Assembly (NCBI GenBank): GCA_002438805.1
Contig: DJQV01000023.1
Coordinates: 242,967-306,966, forward strand
From: Bacteroidales bacterium UBA6377
GTDB taxonomy: Bacteria > Bacteroidota > Bacteroidia > Bacteroidales > UBA932
Direction of reading: 5' to 3'
Length of the DNA: 64,000 bases
Shown: positions 41,285 through 50,429 of the stretch, one piece after another
Layout: the number at the start of each line of letters is the position of its first letter
Position numbering within the stretch: position 1 is the stretch's first letter
Position numbers and translations under genes: made by a program
The notes under the pieces: model-generated
Seen by the model: the letters and a program-made list of their open reading frames with translations, nothing else
Database searches by the model: none
What the model was told of the DNA's origin: nothing

Positions 41285-42607
41285 ATGAAGAAAATATTCT
41301 CAGCAGCGGCCTCCCTTGTCTGCGCCTGTCTGCCGGCGGCATCACAGGCATCGCCGTGGAGTCTTGCCGAGTGCGTGGATTATGCGCTTGAACACAACAT
41401 ATCCGTGCAGCAGAACAGCATTGCCGTCTCACAGCGTGAAGTGGACCTCAATACGGCCAAGAGCCGCATGCTCCCGGGCATCAGCGCCTCAGCATCAGAG
41501 AATTTCTCTTTCGGACGAGGCCTCACGTCCGACAACACATACACCAATTCCAATACGAGTTCGACATCATTCAGCATAGGAGGGGAGATGCCGATATTTC
41601 AGGGGCTTGATATCGTGAACGGCATCAAACTCGGCAAACTTGACCTCTCATCTGCCACCGCGGATCTTGAGAAAGCCCGCGATGACATAAGGGTCGCGGT
41701 GGCGCAGGCCTATGCCCAGATTCTCTACAATCAGGAAATCCTCGAAGTGGCCGAGTACCAGGTGGCCCATGATGCTTCTCTTCTGGAGCAGGTGCGGGCC
41801 CGTCGCGATGCGGGCAAGGCGAGTGATGCCGAAGTGGCGGCACAGAAAGCCACCCTCGCCCAGAGCGAACTCTCACGTACGCAGGCGCAGGGCAACCTCA
41901 TGCTCTCCAAACTTGACTTGACCCAGCTTCTTGAACTCCCTTCTCCGGACGGGTTCGATGTGGTGCGTCCGGAGGTGGAGGCATTTGAGCCGCAGCTGCT
42001 TACGGATCCTGAAGAAATATACGGCATCGCTGTCGGAATCCGGCCCGCCGTGCTCTCGGCCTCCATAAAGGTCGAGGCGGCCGATGTCAGCATCGCGAAA
42101 GCTAAAGGAGCATATCTGCCCACTCTCTCGCTCAGCGGAGGCATAGGCACAAACTATTACACCACTTCCAATGTGCAGTCCCCGAGCTTCAGTGAGCAGC
42201 TGCGCAACAATTTCAGCCAGTATGTCGGGCTGTCCCTGAATGTCCCGATCTTCTCCCGTTTCTCGACCCGCAACGCTGTGCGCAACGCGGAACTCAACCG
42301 CAAGAATTCCGCCCTCCAGCTTGAGAGCGCCAAGAAGAGTCTCTACAAGGAGATCCAGCAGGCATACTACAACGCCCTCACCTCGCAGGCCCGTTACTCC
42401 AGCAGCCGGGAGTCTTCATTGAGTGCCGAGCAGTATTATGAGATGACGGAACAGAAGTACCTCGCGGGCAAGGCCGGCATCACCGACTACAACGATGCCA
42501 AGAATTCATATCTCAAGGCCAAGTCCGAGTTCCTCCAGGCCCGCTACGAGTGCCTTTTCCAGACGCGCCTGCTTGACTTCTATGAAGGAAGGGACATAGT
42601 GTTCTGA
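41285..42607 (+). CDS. TolC-family outer-membrane efflux protein
   Basis: 440 aa with a signal peptide (about 1-20, ending ASQA). Two OEP repeats with long helices (about 20-215 and 225-430), starting WSLAECVDYALEHNISVQQNSIAVSQREVDLNTAKS. It supplies the exit duct of the tripartite pump. Substrates of such Bacteroidota pumps may be antibiotics, peptides or lipids. Confidence 0.92.
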   Translation: MKKIFSAAASLVCACLPAASQASPWSLAECVDYALEHNISVQQNSIAVSQREVDLNTAKSRMLPGISASASENFSFGRGLTSDNTYTNSNTSSTSFSIGGEMPIFQGLDIVNGIKLGKLDLSSATADLEKARDDIRVAVAQAYAQILYNQEILEVAEYQVAHDASLLEQVRARRDAGKASDAEVAAQKATLAQSELSRTQAQGNLMLSKLDLTQLLELPSPDGFDVVRPEVEAFEPQLLTDPEEIYGIAVGIRPAVLSASIKVEAADVSIAKAKGAYLPTLSLSGGIGTNYYTTSNVQSPSFSEQLRNNFSQYVGLSLNVPIFSRFSTRNAVRNAELNRKNSALQLESAKKSLYKEIQQAYYNALTSQARYSSSRESSLSAEQYYEMTEQKYLAGKAGITDYNDAKNSYLKAKSEFLQARYECLFQTRLLDFYEGRDIVF

Positions 42608-42654
42608 TATTCAAAAAAAATCAGCATATTTGTGTCCCGAAACTTACTGACACA

Positions 42655-43680
42655 ATGAAAAAAACAGTTCTTGTCTCCGGCGGTGCCGGATTCATCGGGA
42701 GCCACGTGACCGTGGAGCTCTCGCAGGCCGGCTACGAGGTCGTCGTGGCCGACAACATGTCCAACTGTGATGAGACAAATTACGAAGGCGTCTGCCGCAT
42801 CCTTGGCAAGCGCCCTCCGTTTGTCAAGATGGATTTCTGCGACCTTGCCGCCGTGGAGAAACTCTTTGATGACTACAAGATAGACGCGGTCATCCATTTC
42901 GCGGCCTACAAGGCTGTCGGGGAGTCGGTCATCGACCCTCTCAAATACTACCGCAACAATCTTCTCTCATTCATCAACATAGTGGATGTGGCCAACCGCA
43001 AGGGAGGCTGCAACGTGCTTTTCAGCTCTTCCGCCACTGTCTATGGTGAGCCGGAGAAGCTTCCTGTGACAGAGGAGTCACCGCGCCAGAGCGCGACATC
43101 CCCTTACGGCAACACCAAGCAGATCTGCGAGGACATCCTGCGCGACTCCGTCCGCGCCTATCCTGGCATCAAAGGCATAGCTCTCCGCTATTTCAACCCT
43201 ATCGGTGCCCATCCGTCAGCCCTCATCGGCGAACTTCCGCGCGGAGTGCCTAACAACCTCGTGCCGTTCATTACCCAGACTGCCATCGGCAAGAGAGAGT
43301 GCCTCTCCGTCTTCGGCAACGATTATCCGACACCTGACGGCACCTGCCTGCGCGACTATATAGATATAGTGGATCTGGCAAAGGCTCATGTCTGCGCCGT
43401 GGACCGCATGGTGGAGGGCAAGATGAAGGAGAAGTACGAGATCTTCAACATCGGCACCGGCCGTCCTGTATCCGTGCTGGAACTGATCAAGACATTCGAG
43501 AAGGTCAACGGCGTCAAGCTCAACTGGAAGTTCGCCCCGCGCCGCTCAGGCGATGTGACCGCAGTGTGGGCTGACCCGGGTCTGGCCGAAAAGGAGCTTG
43601 GCTGGAAGGCTCAGCGCAGCGTGGACGAGACACTTGCCTCGGCCTGGGCCTGGGAGAAGCACCTCGCCGGACAGCAATAA
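42655..43680 (+). CDS. galE: UDP-glucose 4-epimerase
   Basis: 341 aa. NAD-binding GGAGFIGSHV (8-17), catalytic SSSATVYG, and Y151-x3-K155 (YGNTK), followed by LRYFNPIGAHPSALIGE. It interconverts UDP-glucose and UDP-galactose (or the N-acetyl forms) for glycan synthesis. A CATATTTG near-promoter lies at 42625-42632. The stop overlaps the next start by one base. Confidence 0.95.
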   Translation: MKKTVLVSGGAGFIGSHVTVELSQAGYEVVVADNMSNCDETNYEGVCRILGKRPPFVKMDFCDLAAVEKLFDDYKIDAVIHFAAYKAVGESVIDPLKYYRNNLLSFINIVDVANRKGGCNVLFSSSATVYGEPEKLPVTEESPRQSATSPYGNTKQICEDILRDSVRAYPGIKGIALRYFNPIGAHPSALIGELPRGVPNNLVPFITQTAIGKRECLSVFGNDYPTPDGTCLRDYIDIVDLAKAHVCAVDRMVEGKMKEKYEIFNIGTGRPVSVLELIKTFEKVNGVKLNWKFAPRRSGDVTAVWADPGLAEKELGWKAQRSVDETLASAWAWEKHLAGQQ

Positions 43681-44183
43681 TGTTCGTCGGACTGATAAGC
43701 GACACCCATGGTGTGTTCAGCGACGGGTTCAAGAAGTTCTTTGAGCCCGTCGATGTCATTTGGCACGCCGGAGACTTTGGCGGCGGAGAGGCTTTTGCCG
43801 ACAGCATTGCAGCCTTCAAGCCCCTTGTCGGGGTGTACGGCAACTGCGACGGACAGGACATAAGGTTCCGTTTTCCCCTCTTCCAATACATGGAAGAGCA
43901 GGGGATGCGTATCCTGATGACCCATATCGGCGGCTCTCCGGGCCACTATTATCCCGAGGCGGCTGAACTCATTGACTCTTACCGTCCCGATGTCTTCATC
44001 TGCGGGCATTCCCATATCCTCAAGGTGATGCGGGACAGCAAGCGCAACCTCTTGTATATCAATCCAGGAGCTGCCGGCCTGCAAGGTTGGCAGGTGATGC
44101 GGACCGCCCTGCGCTTCAAGATTGAGGACGGGCAGATAAAGGACATGGAAGTGTTTGAAGTTCCCCGCAATAAGACGATATGA
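43680..44183 (+). CDS. YfcE/MJ0936-type metallophosphoesterase
   Basis: 167 aa. Metal-binding motifs: ISDTHG (D-x-H), WHAGD, GNCDG (GNCD in place of GNHD), THIGG and GHSH. This is the small MJ0936/YfcE phosphodiesterase type acting on phosphodiesters in the cytoplasm. It is coupled by overlaps to galE (1 nt) and the flippase (4 nt). Physiological substrate unknown. Confidence 0.9.
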   Translation: MFVGLISDTHGVFSDGFKKFFEPVDVIWHAGDFGGGEAFADSIAAFKPLVGVYGNCDGQDIRFRFPLFQYMEEQGMRILMTHIGGSPGHYYPEAAELIDSYRPDVFICGHSHILKVMRDSKRNLLYINPGAAGLQGWQVMRTALRFKIEDGQIKDMEVFEVPRNKTI

Positions 44184-45646
44184 ATCTCAAGTCACTGGCC
44201 AAGGACACTGCGATATACGGGCTCAGCAGCATAGTCGGCAGGTTTCTCAACTATCTGCTCGTCCCCCTGTATACCTATAAGATAGCCGCCGGCAGCGGGG
44301 GCTACGGCATCGTCACCAACCTCTATGCCTACACGGCACTCTTCCTCGCCGTCCTTACATTCGGGATGGAGACCACTTTCTTCCGCTTTGCCGGCAAGGA
44401 GGGGGAGGACGGCAAGATGGTGTACAGCACCGCCCTGCGCATGGTGGGGTCTGTCGGGCTGGTTTTTCTCTTGCTGGTATTTGCGTTTCTTGGTCCGATA
44501 TCCTGCGCGATGGGTTATTCCGATCATCCGGAGTACATAGGCTGTTTCGCGATCATAAGCGCCCTCGATGCATTTCAGGCCATAATGTTCAGCCGTCTGC
44601 GCCAGCAGCACAGGCCGCTGCGCTTCATGGCCCTGAAGTTCGCATATATCATCCCGAGCATTGCCATCAACCTGCTCCTCTTCCTCGTGCTGGACAAGGT
44701 TCCGGCCTTGCAGGGAATGTACGGTCGTTTCAACGGGGGAGTGGGACTGATTTTCTTCGCCAACCTGCTCTGCACTTCGGTGGTAATGCTGCTCTTTATC
44801 CCTGAACTGAGGGGGATACGCTACGGTTTTGACAGGGCACTGGCCCGAAGAATGCTGCGTTATACCTGGCCGCTGCTGATACTGAGCCTGGTGGGGATAC
44901 TCAACCAGGTGGCGGACAAGATCCTCTACCCGCGCCTTGTGCCCGGGGAGGAGGGAATGGTCCAGCTCGGCATCTACGGGGCCTGCGTCAAGATTGCGAT
45001 GATCATGTCCCTGTTGACCCAGGCGTTCCGCTATGCCTACGAGCCGATAGTGTTCGGTTCCGGCAAGGACCGCAACAGCCCTCAGACCCTTGCCGACGGG
45101 ATGAAGTACTTTATCATATTTACCCTGCTGGCCTTCTTGGCGGTGATGTTCTACATGCCGCTGCTCAAGTACTTCGTGGGCCGTTCCTACTGGGAGGGGC
45201 TCGGGGTGGTGCCGATAGTGATGGCGGCTGAGATCTTCATGGGTGTGTATTTCAACCTCTCGTTCTGGTACAAGCTTACCGACCGGACCTGGTGGGGTGC
45301 CGTGATAAGCGCCATAGGCGCGGCCGTGATGATAGCGGTCAACGTGCTCTTCGTGCCGGGATATGGCTATTGGGCCTGCGCCTGGGGAGGTTTTGCCGGC
45401 TATGGCACGGCCATGGTGCTCAGCTGGGCCATAGGCCGCAGGCGTTATCCGGTACCTTACGACTGGCGTGCCATCGCGAAGTATGTCATCATGGCAATGC
45501 TTCTATATGCGCTCTCCTTGCTTCCGGGAAGGCTGTCTGACGATGTGCCTGTGCCGCTGACCCTGGCTCTCAACACCCTGCTGCTCGCAGTGTATTGCCT
45601 GCCTCTGGCAAGAAGATTGATGGGAAATCGAATCAAAAAACAATAG
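44180..45646 (+). CDS. polysaccharide flippase (MATE-like/Wzx)
   Basis: 488 aa, about fourteen hydrophobic segments from AIYGLSSIVGRFLNYLLVPLYTY onward, with the amphipathic RLRQQHRPLRFMALKF between helices 3-5. This is the usual oligosaccharide flippase plan, without any ATP-grasp extension, unlike the gene at 20106. It likely exports lipid-linked glycan units. Translation is coupled to the phosphoesterase by a 4-nt overlap. Confidence 0.9.
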   Translation: MNLKSLAKDTAIYGLSSIVGRFLNYLLVPLYTYKIAAGSGGYGIVTNLYAYTALFLAVLTFGMETTFFRFAGKEGEDGKMVYSTALRMVGSVGLVFLLLVFAFLGPISCAMGYSDHPEYIGCFAIISALDAFQAIMFSRLRQQHRPLRFMALKFAYIIPSIAINLLLFLVLDKVPALQGMYGRFNGGVGLIFFANLLCTSVVMLLFIPELRGIRYGFDRALARRMLRYTWPLLILSLVGILNQVADKILYPRLVPGEEGMVQLGIYGACVKIAMIMSLLTQAFRYAYEPIVFGSGKDRNSPQTLADGMKYFIIFTLLAFLAVMFYMPLLKYFVGRSYWEGLGVVPIVMAAEIFMGVYFNLSFWYKLTDRTWWGAVISAIGAAVMIAVNVLFVPGYGYWACAWGGFAGYGTAMVLSWAIGRRRYPVPYDWRAIAKYVIMAMLLYALSLLPGRLSDDVPVPLTLALNTLLLAVYCLPLARRLMGNRIKKQ

Positions 45647-45650
45647 TACA

Positions 45651-46337
45651 ATGAAACATTTCATCACAAAAACCCTCTGCTGCCTCGGTGCCTTGGCACT
45701 TGTGTGCAGTTGCGGCAACAATGCCAAGAAAGCGGAGCAGAAAGCCGCTGAGCAGGCCGCCGCAGACTCAATCGCAGCAGCAGAACAAAACCAGAGAATA
45801 ATGGAAAAAATCGCACAACTCCCTGAGGAGCCGGTGTTTGACATCATCACAAGCATGGGTGTCATCAAGGTCAAACTTTACTCCAAGACCCCGAAGCACC
45901 GTGAGAATTTCGAGAAACTTGCACTCAGCAAGTTTTATGACGGGGTACTCTTCCACCGTGTCATCAACGGCTTCATGATCCAGACCGGAGACCCGCTCAG
46001 CAAGGATCCGGCCCAGAAGAGCCGCTTCGGTACCGGTGGTCCGGGCTACAATGTCCCGGCAGAGTTCGTCCCTGAATACACTCATAAGAAAGGTGCACTC
46101 GCAGCCGCGCGGCGTGGAGATGCGGCCAATCCGCTCAAGGAGTCATCCGGCTCGCAGTTCTATATCGTCCAGGACCCTGTGGCCTGCGCCCAGCTTGACG
46201 GGGACTATACCGTATTCGGGGAGACCATAGACGGTTTTGACGTCATAGACAAGATTGCATCCGTGGCTACAGATGCCCGTGACTGCCCTCAGCAGGACGT
46301 CAAAATAATTACAATAAAACTTGACGACGCGCAGTAG
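45651..46337 (+). CDS. cyclophilin-type peptidyl-prolyl isomerase lipoprotein
   Basis: 228 aa. Signal with lipobox ending VCSC (Cys near 19), a short charged helix, then a cyclophilin domain (about 60-225): LYSKTPKHRENFEKL, FYDGVLFHRVINGFMIQTGDP and GSQFYIVQDP. It speeds proline isomerisation of secreted proteins, probably at the periplasmic face of a membrane. It ends the galE run; a strong terminator follows. Confidence 0.92.
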   Translation: MKHFITKTLCCLGALALVCSCGNNAKKAEQKAAEQAAADSIAAAEQNQRIMEKIAQLPEEPVFDIITSMGVIKVKLYSKTPKHRENFEKLALSKFYDGVLFHRVINGFMIQTGDPLSKDPAQKSRFGTGGPGYNVPAEFVPEYTHKKGALAAARRGDAANPLKESSGSQFYIVQDPVACAQLDGDYTVFGETIDGFDVIDKIASVATDARDCPQQDVKIITIKLDDAQ

Positions 46338-46409
46338 TGTGGCACGGATATTGTAATAATCTCACACGAATAGTTTTTTCATAGGTTTAATTTTAGGTTA
46401 GAATTGCCG

Positions 46410-46445
46410 AGAGTTCTCGTTGTGAAACGAGAACTCTTTGTTTTG
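46410..46445 (+). terminator. strong intrinsic terminator
   Basis: A 12-bp perfect stem (46410-46421 against 46426-46437) with loop GTGA, followed by TTTGTTTTG. It ends the galE-to-cyclophilin unit. The remainder up to 46603 is AT-rich without other clear signals. Confidence 0.88.
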
Positions 46446-46603
46446 TAAGCGGAGAAAGGTAAGTTTCCGCATATTTGGCTAAGATTTTCGGGAATAGATT
46501 TCTTTTTGAAGAAGGAGTGTGCCGGTGGCACATGACTGATGATAAAAGGAATATAGACCGAAAAGATAGCCTAAGATGGGCAACTTATTTTTTGACGATT
46601 ACT

Positions 46604-46611
46604 TATATTTG
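46604..46611 (+). promoter_or_regulatory. -7 promoter box of the esterase gene
   Basis: TATATTTG ends 5 nt before the ATG at 46617: a leaderless-type layout. Confidence 0.6.
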
Positions 46612-46616
46612 TTCCC

Positions 46617-47174
46617 ATGAAAGTTCTCTTCATCCACGGCCTCGCATCATCGGGTGCCTACAAGATGGCCTCGTCCCTGAGAATACTGCTGCGGCCTTGT
46701 GAAGTTGTGGCTCCCGACGTGCCCATTGACCCGGATGCGGCCTTGTCCATGCTGCTTGCGCTGCGGGATGAGGTCAGACCCGATCTGGTGGTCGGCCTGT
46801 CGCTCGGGGGTTTCTGGGCGCAGAAGTTGCGCGGGTCGCGCAAGATTCTGGTGAACCCGGACTTCCATGTCTCGCGCCTGCTGCGGACGAAGACAGGGGA
46901 GAACGAGTATCTTTCCCCGCGTGCGGACGGTGAGCGCACTTTTTTTATCGATGAGGACATCTGCTCCCGCTATGAGGCTCTGGAGAGGGTGCAGTTCGAC
47001 TGTCTGGACAATCCCGAGATTGAATTGACGCGCGGGATGTTCGCCCTCCAGGACGAGCTGGTGCACTGCGGTGACGAGTTTGAGCTCCACTATCCCGGGA
47101 GGGGCGTAAGCTACCCGGGCGGTCATCTGCCCACTTTCCCCGAATTGAAGAAGTATCTGGTGCCGCTGGTTTGA
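46617..47174 (+). CDS. YqiA-like alpha/beta-hydrolase esterase
   Basis: 185 aa. Starts MKVLFIHGLASSG (oxyanion HG), nucleophile S62 in GLSLGG, acid in ALQDELV and late His in YPGGHLPTF. Size and motif order match the UPF0227/YqiA esterase group that hydrolyses short acyl esters in the cytoplasm. It has its own promoter and lies 31 bp before the DUF4954 gene. Confidence 0.85.
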   Translation: MKVLFIHGLASSGAYKMASSLRILLRPCEVVAPDVPIDPDAALSMLLALRDEVRPDLVVGLSLGGFWAQKLRGSRKILVNPDFHVSRLLRTKTGENEYLSPRADGERTFFIDEDICSRYEALERVQFDCLDNPEIELTRGMFALQDELVHCGDEFELHYPGRGVSYPGGHLPTFPELKKYLVPLV

Positions 47175-47191
47175 ATGTCGGTGTTTTTTCG

Positions 47192-47199
47192 TATTTTTG
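47192..47199 (+). promoter_or_regulatory. -7 promoter box of the DUF4954 gene
   Basis: TATTTTTG ends 6 nt before the ATG at 47206. This argues against the TTG at 47197, which lies in the box. Confidence 0.55.
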
Positions 47200-47205
47200 G
47201 AAACT

Positions 47206-49395
47206 ATGGAAAAAGTAACAGTACTGCCGCCGGAGAAACTCATCAACGGCTGGATTGACCCGTCATTCCTTCCCGAAGGGGAGGACAAGTATTATATCCG
47301 CAACCGTCAGGTCCGTGTACCGGACGGCGGATGGCGGCATCTGACCAGTGATGAGATTGAACGTCTGGTCAAGAACGACAACACCGCCTCCAGCTGGGAC
47401 ACCATCTGGGTGACGGACGAGTTCCTTCCCAAACTCATCAAAAACAACAAGTTCTACGGCACGGTGCGCATCGGACGCGTGTCCGACAACGGCCTGCAGT
47501 TCCACGACCTCCGGCTTCCTGTCGGGATCAGCAACTCCTCCATCCACTCATGTGACATAGGTGATGACTGTGCCATACACGATGTGCACTATCTCAGCCA
47601 TTATATTATAGGTGACCGCTGCATGCTCTTCAACATCCAGGAAATGAGCACCACCGACCATGCCAAGTTCGGCAACGGCATCATCAAGGACGGAGAGCCG
47701 GAAAGCGTGCGGGTACGTCTCCAGGTGATGAACGAGACCGGATGCCGCGAGGTCTATCCTTTCGACGGGATGATTACCGCGGACGCTTACCTTTGGGCTA
47801 AATATATAGATGACACGCCGTTGCAGGAGCGCCTCAGGGCGATTACCCAGGCCGGGACTGATCACCGTCGGGGCTATTACGGCACGGTAGGTGACGGCTG
47901 CGTCATCAAGACTTCACAGATCATCAAAGATGTAAAGGTGGGACCATGCTGCTACATCAAGGGCGCCAGCAAGCTCAAGAACATCACCATCAACTCCTCC
48001 GAGGCCGAGCCTTCGCAGATAGGGGAGAACGTGATACTGGTCAACGGCATCGTGGGTTACGGGAGCCGCATCTTCTACGGCTGCACGGCGGTAAAATTCA
48101 TAATAGGGACCAACTGCAACCTCAAGTACGGGGCCAGGGTCATCGACTCCATACTCGGGGACAACAGCACCATCTCCTGCTGCGAGGTGCTCAACAACCT
48201 CATCTTCCCGGCACACGAGCAGCATCACAACAACTCGTTCCTCATCGCCTCGTGCCTCATGGGGCAGTCCAACATGGCAGCCGGGGCTACTGTGGGCTCC
48301 AACCACAACAGCCGCTCCAACGACAACGAGGTTGTGGCCGGACGCGGCTTCTGGCCGGGGCTCTGCACATCCGTCAAGCATTCTTCCGTATTCGCCTCCT
48401 ATGTGCTTCTGGCGAAGGGGGCGTACCCTGCCGAGATGAACATCAGGCTGCCTTTCAGCATGGTGAGCAACAACGAGACGGAGGGGCGTCTTGAGATTGT
48501 GCCGGCGTTCTGGTGGTTATATAATATGTATGCCCTTGCCCGCAACAGTTGGAAGTACCAGACCCGCGACAAGCGCGTGACGAAGGTGCAGAACATAGAG
48601 TTCGATACCTATGCCCCCGACAGCATGGAGGAGGTCTTCGAGGCCAGGGGCCTGCTGGAAGAATGGATAGCCCGTGCGTATCTTGGCAAAGAGGCGGAAG
48701 GTCTCGATGCGGAAAAGCTGCGCGGGAGGGGCCGCCGTCTGATCATGGATTATCCTCTGGTGGTTGATACTCTGGAGGTGCTCGCGCCGGGGACGGAGAA
48801 GAGTTCCCGCAAGGTGCTTGTCCGGCATCCACGCAAGGCTTATGAAGCGTATGGCGACATGATAGTTCACTATGCCATGACCAATGTCCTGCGCTATATG
48901 GAGAAGCATCCGGAGGAGAAGCTGACGTCGCTCAACCCTCTTGTGGAGGGAAATCGTACGACTCTCTGGACCAATCTCGGAGGGCAGATCATGAAGACTT
49001 CGGATGTGGATGCGCTGCGTGCCGACATAGGGGCAGGAGTGCTTGCCGGCTGGGATGCCATCCACCGCCGGTATGATGAGCTTTGGGAACGCTATCCGCA
49101 TGATAAACTTGTACACTCCATCCAGATGTTGCGTGATCTTTATGAGATGGATCATATCAGCGACTGCATGTGGAATACGTTCATAATAAAAGAAATGTAC
49201 AATCAGGACTATATCTGTGACCAAGTGCGGCGCACGCGGCAGAAGGACTATCTCAACCCGTTCCGCCGTGCGACCTACCGCAACGAGGCGGAGATGCTCG
49301 CAGCCATCGGTCCGCTTGAGCAGAACAGTTTCGTGCAGCAGATCAACAGCATGATGGCCGAGGACAGGGAACTGCTCAGAAGAATAAGAATCTAG
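47206..49395 (+). CDS. DUF4954 left-handed beta-helix protein
   Basis: 729 aa from MEKVTVLPPEKL. The middle (about 90-420) has hexapeptide-like turns (NSSIHSCDIGDDCAIHDVHYLSHYIIGDRC, GENVILVNGIVGYGSRIFYG, NLKYGARVIDSILGDNSTISCCEVLNN), giving a left-handed beta helix as in acyl- and nucleotidyl-sugar transferases. The C-terminal third is helical. The combination matches DUF4954, a Bacteroidota family of unknown function. It is followed by SIS isomerase and aldolase-type genes, which suggests a sugar-phosphate or nucleotide-sugar role. Confidence 0.83.
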   Translation: MEKVTVLPPEKLINGWIDPSFLPEGEDKYYIRNRQVRVPDGGWRHLTSDEIERLVKNDNTASSWDTIWVTDEFLPKLIKNNKFYGTVRIGRVSDNGLQFHDLRLPVGISNSSIHSCDIGDDCAIHDVHYLSHYIIGDRCMLFNIQEMSTTDHAKFGNGIIKDGEPESVRVRLQVMNETGCREVYPFDGMITADAYLWAKYIDDTPLQERLRAITQAGTDHRRGYYGTVGDGCVIKTSQIIKDVKVGPCCYIKGASKLKNITINSSEAEPSQIGENVILVNGIVGYGSRIFYGCTAVKFIIGTNCNLKYGARVIDSILGDNSTISCCEVLNNLIFPAHEQHHNNSFLIASCLMGQSNMAAGATVGSNHNSRSNDNEVVAGRGFWPGLCTSVKHSSVFASYVLLAKGAYPAEMNIRLPFSMVSNNETEGRLEIVPAFWWLYNMYALARNSWKYQTRDKRVTKVQNIEFDTYAPDSMEEVFEARGLLEEWIARAYLGKEAEGLDAEKLRGRGRRLIMDYPLVVDTLEVLAPGTEKSSRKVLVRHPRKAYEAYGDMIVHYAMTNVLRYMEKHPEEKLTSLNPLVEGNRTTLWTNLGGQIMKTSDVDALRADIGAGVLAGWDAIHRRYDELWERYPHDKLVHSIQMLRDLYEMDHISDCMWNTFIIKEMYNQDYICDQVRRTRQKDYLNPFRRATYRNEAEMLAAIGPLEQNSFVQQINSMMAEDRELLRRIRI

Positions 49396-49409
49396 TGACA
49401 CTATAGACA

Positions 49410-50420
49410 ATGAACCTTAAAGAAAAGAAGTACTCCGAGTATGCGCTCGTGCGCGAGATGATGGGCACCGTCCCTACGGTGGAGAAGTTTGACCCGTCTT
49501 CGGCGGATTTTGTGGCCGATTCCCTCAGGCGGACAGGCCGGATCATGTTCTCAGGGGAGGGCTCCTCCCGGATAATGCCGGCCAAGAATGCGCGGCGCCG
49601 CTCTCTGGGCTGGGGTTTGGCAGCAAATGTCCAGCTTGAAGGCTCGCGTCAGGCCGCACTCTACGATTTGAGCGGATATACCGTCCTTGTGGATTCCAAC
49701 TCGGGGCGCACCAAGGAGGCGCTCGCCCTTGCCTCGCAACTCAAGGCTTCCGGGCATAGGGAGTTCTTTTCATTGAGCGCCAATCCGGACACCCCGATAG
49801 AAAAGGCCTGCGTGCGGGGCCATGTGCTCGGCTGCGGCTGGGAAGAGGCCGTGGCCGCCACCAAGAGCGTTGTGGAACAGGGACTCTTCTGCGAGTCCAT
49901 TTTCTGGAATCTCGCCGGCAAGGACATGAAGGCCGCTCTCTCCGGACTGCCTGTCAAACTGGAGACGGCTCTGACTTTGCCTGTGCCTCCTGAAGTCGTG
50001 GAGTGGGCCAAAGGGGCTAACACCATTTATTTCTGCGGTTACAACGATGGTGTGGCCGAGGAGCTTACCCTCAAGACCAACGAGATAACCCGCCGCAAGA
50101 GTGACTGGCTGGAGGGTACTTATGCCGTGCACGGTATCGAAGAAGTGATGCAGGAGGGCGACATCGTTTTCCTGGTCAACCCTATTGAGAGCGAATACGA
50201 CAAGTTCCTCTCCGTGCTCGGAGGTGCCGGAGTGCACACTGTGGCCATAGACACCGGGAAAACTCCTTTTGAGCGGACGATTGTCGTCCCGGATGGTGGA
50301 GAAATGCAGCCTTATGTGTATCTTTGCGCCGGCTGGAATGTCCTGGTCGAAATCGCTGTCAGCGACGGTATCAACCTTGACAAGCCGCAGAGAGCCCGTA
50401 AGGTGGGCAATGAAATGTAG
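49410..50420 (+). CDS. SIS-domain sugar isomerase
   Basis: 336 aa with two SIS lobes (about 35-185 and 195-330): IMFSGEGSSRIMPAKN, VLVDSNSGRTKEALALASQL, IYFCGYNDGVAEELTLKTNEI. This is the GlmS-C/AgaS-like arrangement binding phosphorylated sugars. No glutaminase domain is present, so it isomerises or deaminates rather than making glucosamine-6-phosphate from glutamine. It lies 14 bp after the DUF4954 gene. Confidence 0.85.
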   Translation: MNLKEKKYSEYALVREMMGTVPTVEKFDPSSADFVADSLRRTGRIMFSGEGSSRIMPAKNARRRSLGWGLAANVQLEGSRQAALYDLSGYTVLVDSNSGRTKEALALASQLKASGHREFFSLSANPDTPIEKACVRGHVLGCGWEEAVAATKSVVEQGLFCESIFWNLAGKDMKAALSGLPVKLETALTLPVPPEVVEWAKGANTIYFCGYNDGVAEELTLKTNEITRRKSDWLEGTYAVHGIEEVMQEGDIVFLVNPIESEYDKFLSVLGGAGVHTVAIDTGKTPFERTIVVPDGGEMQPYVYLCAGWNVLVEIAVSDGINLDKPQRARKVGNEM

Positions 50421-50429
50421 TAGTATTAT

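Noticed and set aside
43680..44183. Broken metallophosphoesterase because GNHD is GNCD
   Set aside because: Cys or other residues at this position occur in the small YfcE/MJ0936 group; all other metal motifs are intact.
46475..46702. Plus-strand open frame of 75 codons before the esterase
   Set aside because: It runs across a promoter region and into the esterase gene in another frame, has no family-like composition and no start context. The esterase ATG with its -7 box explains the region better.
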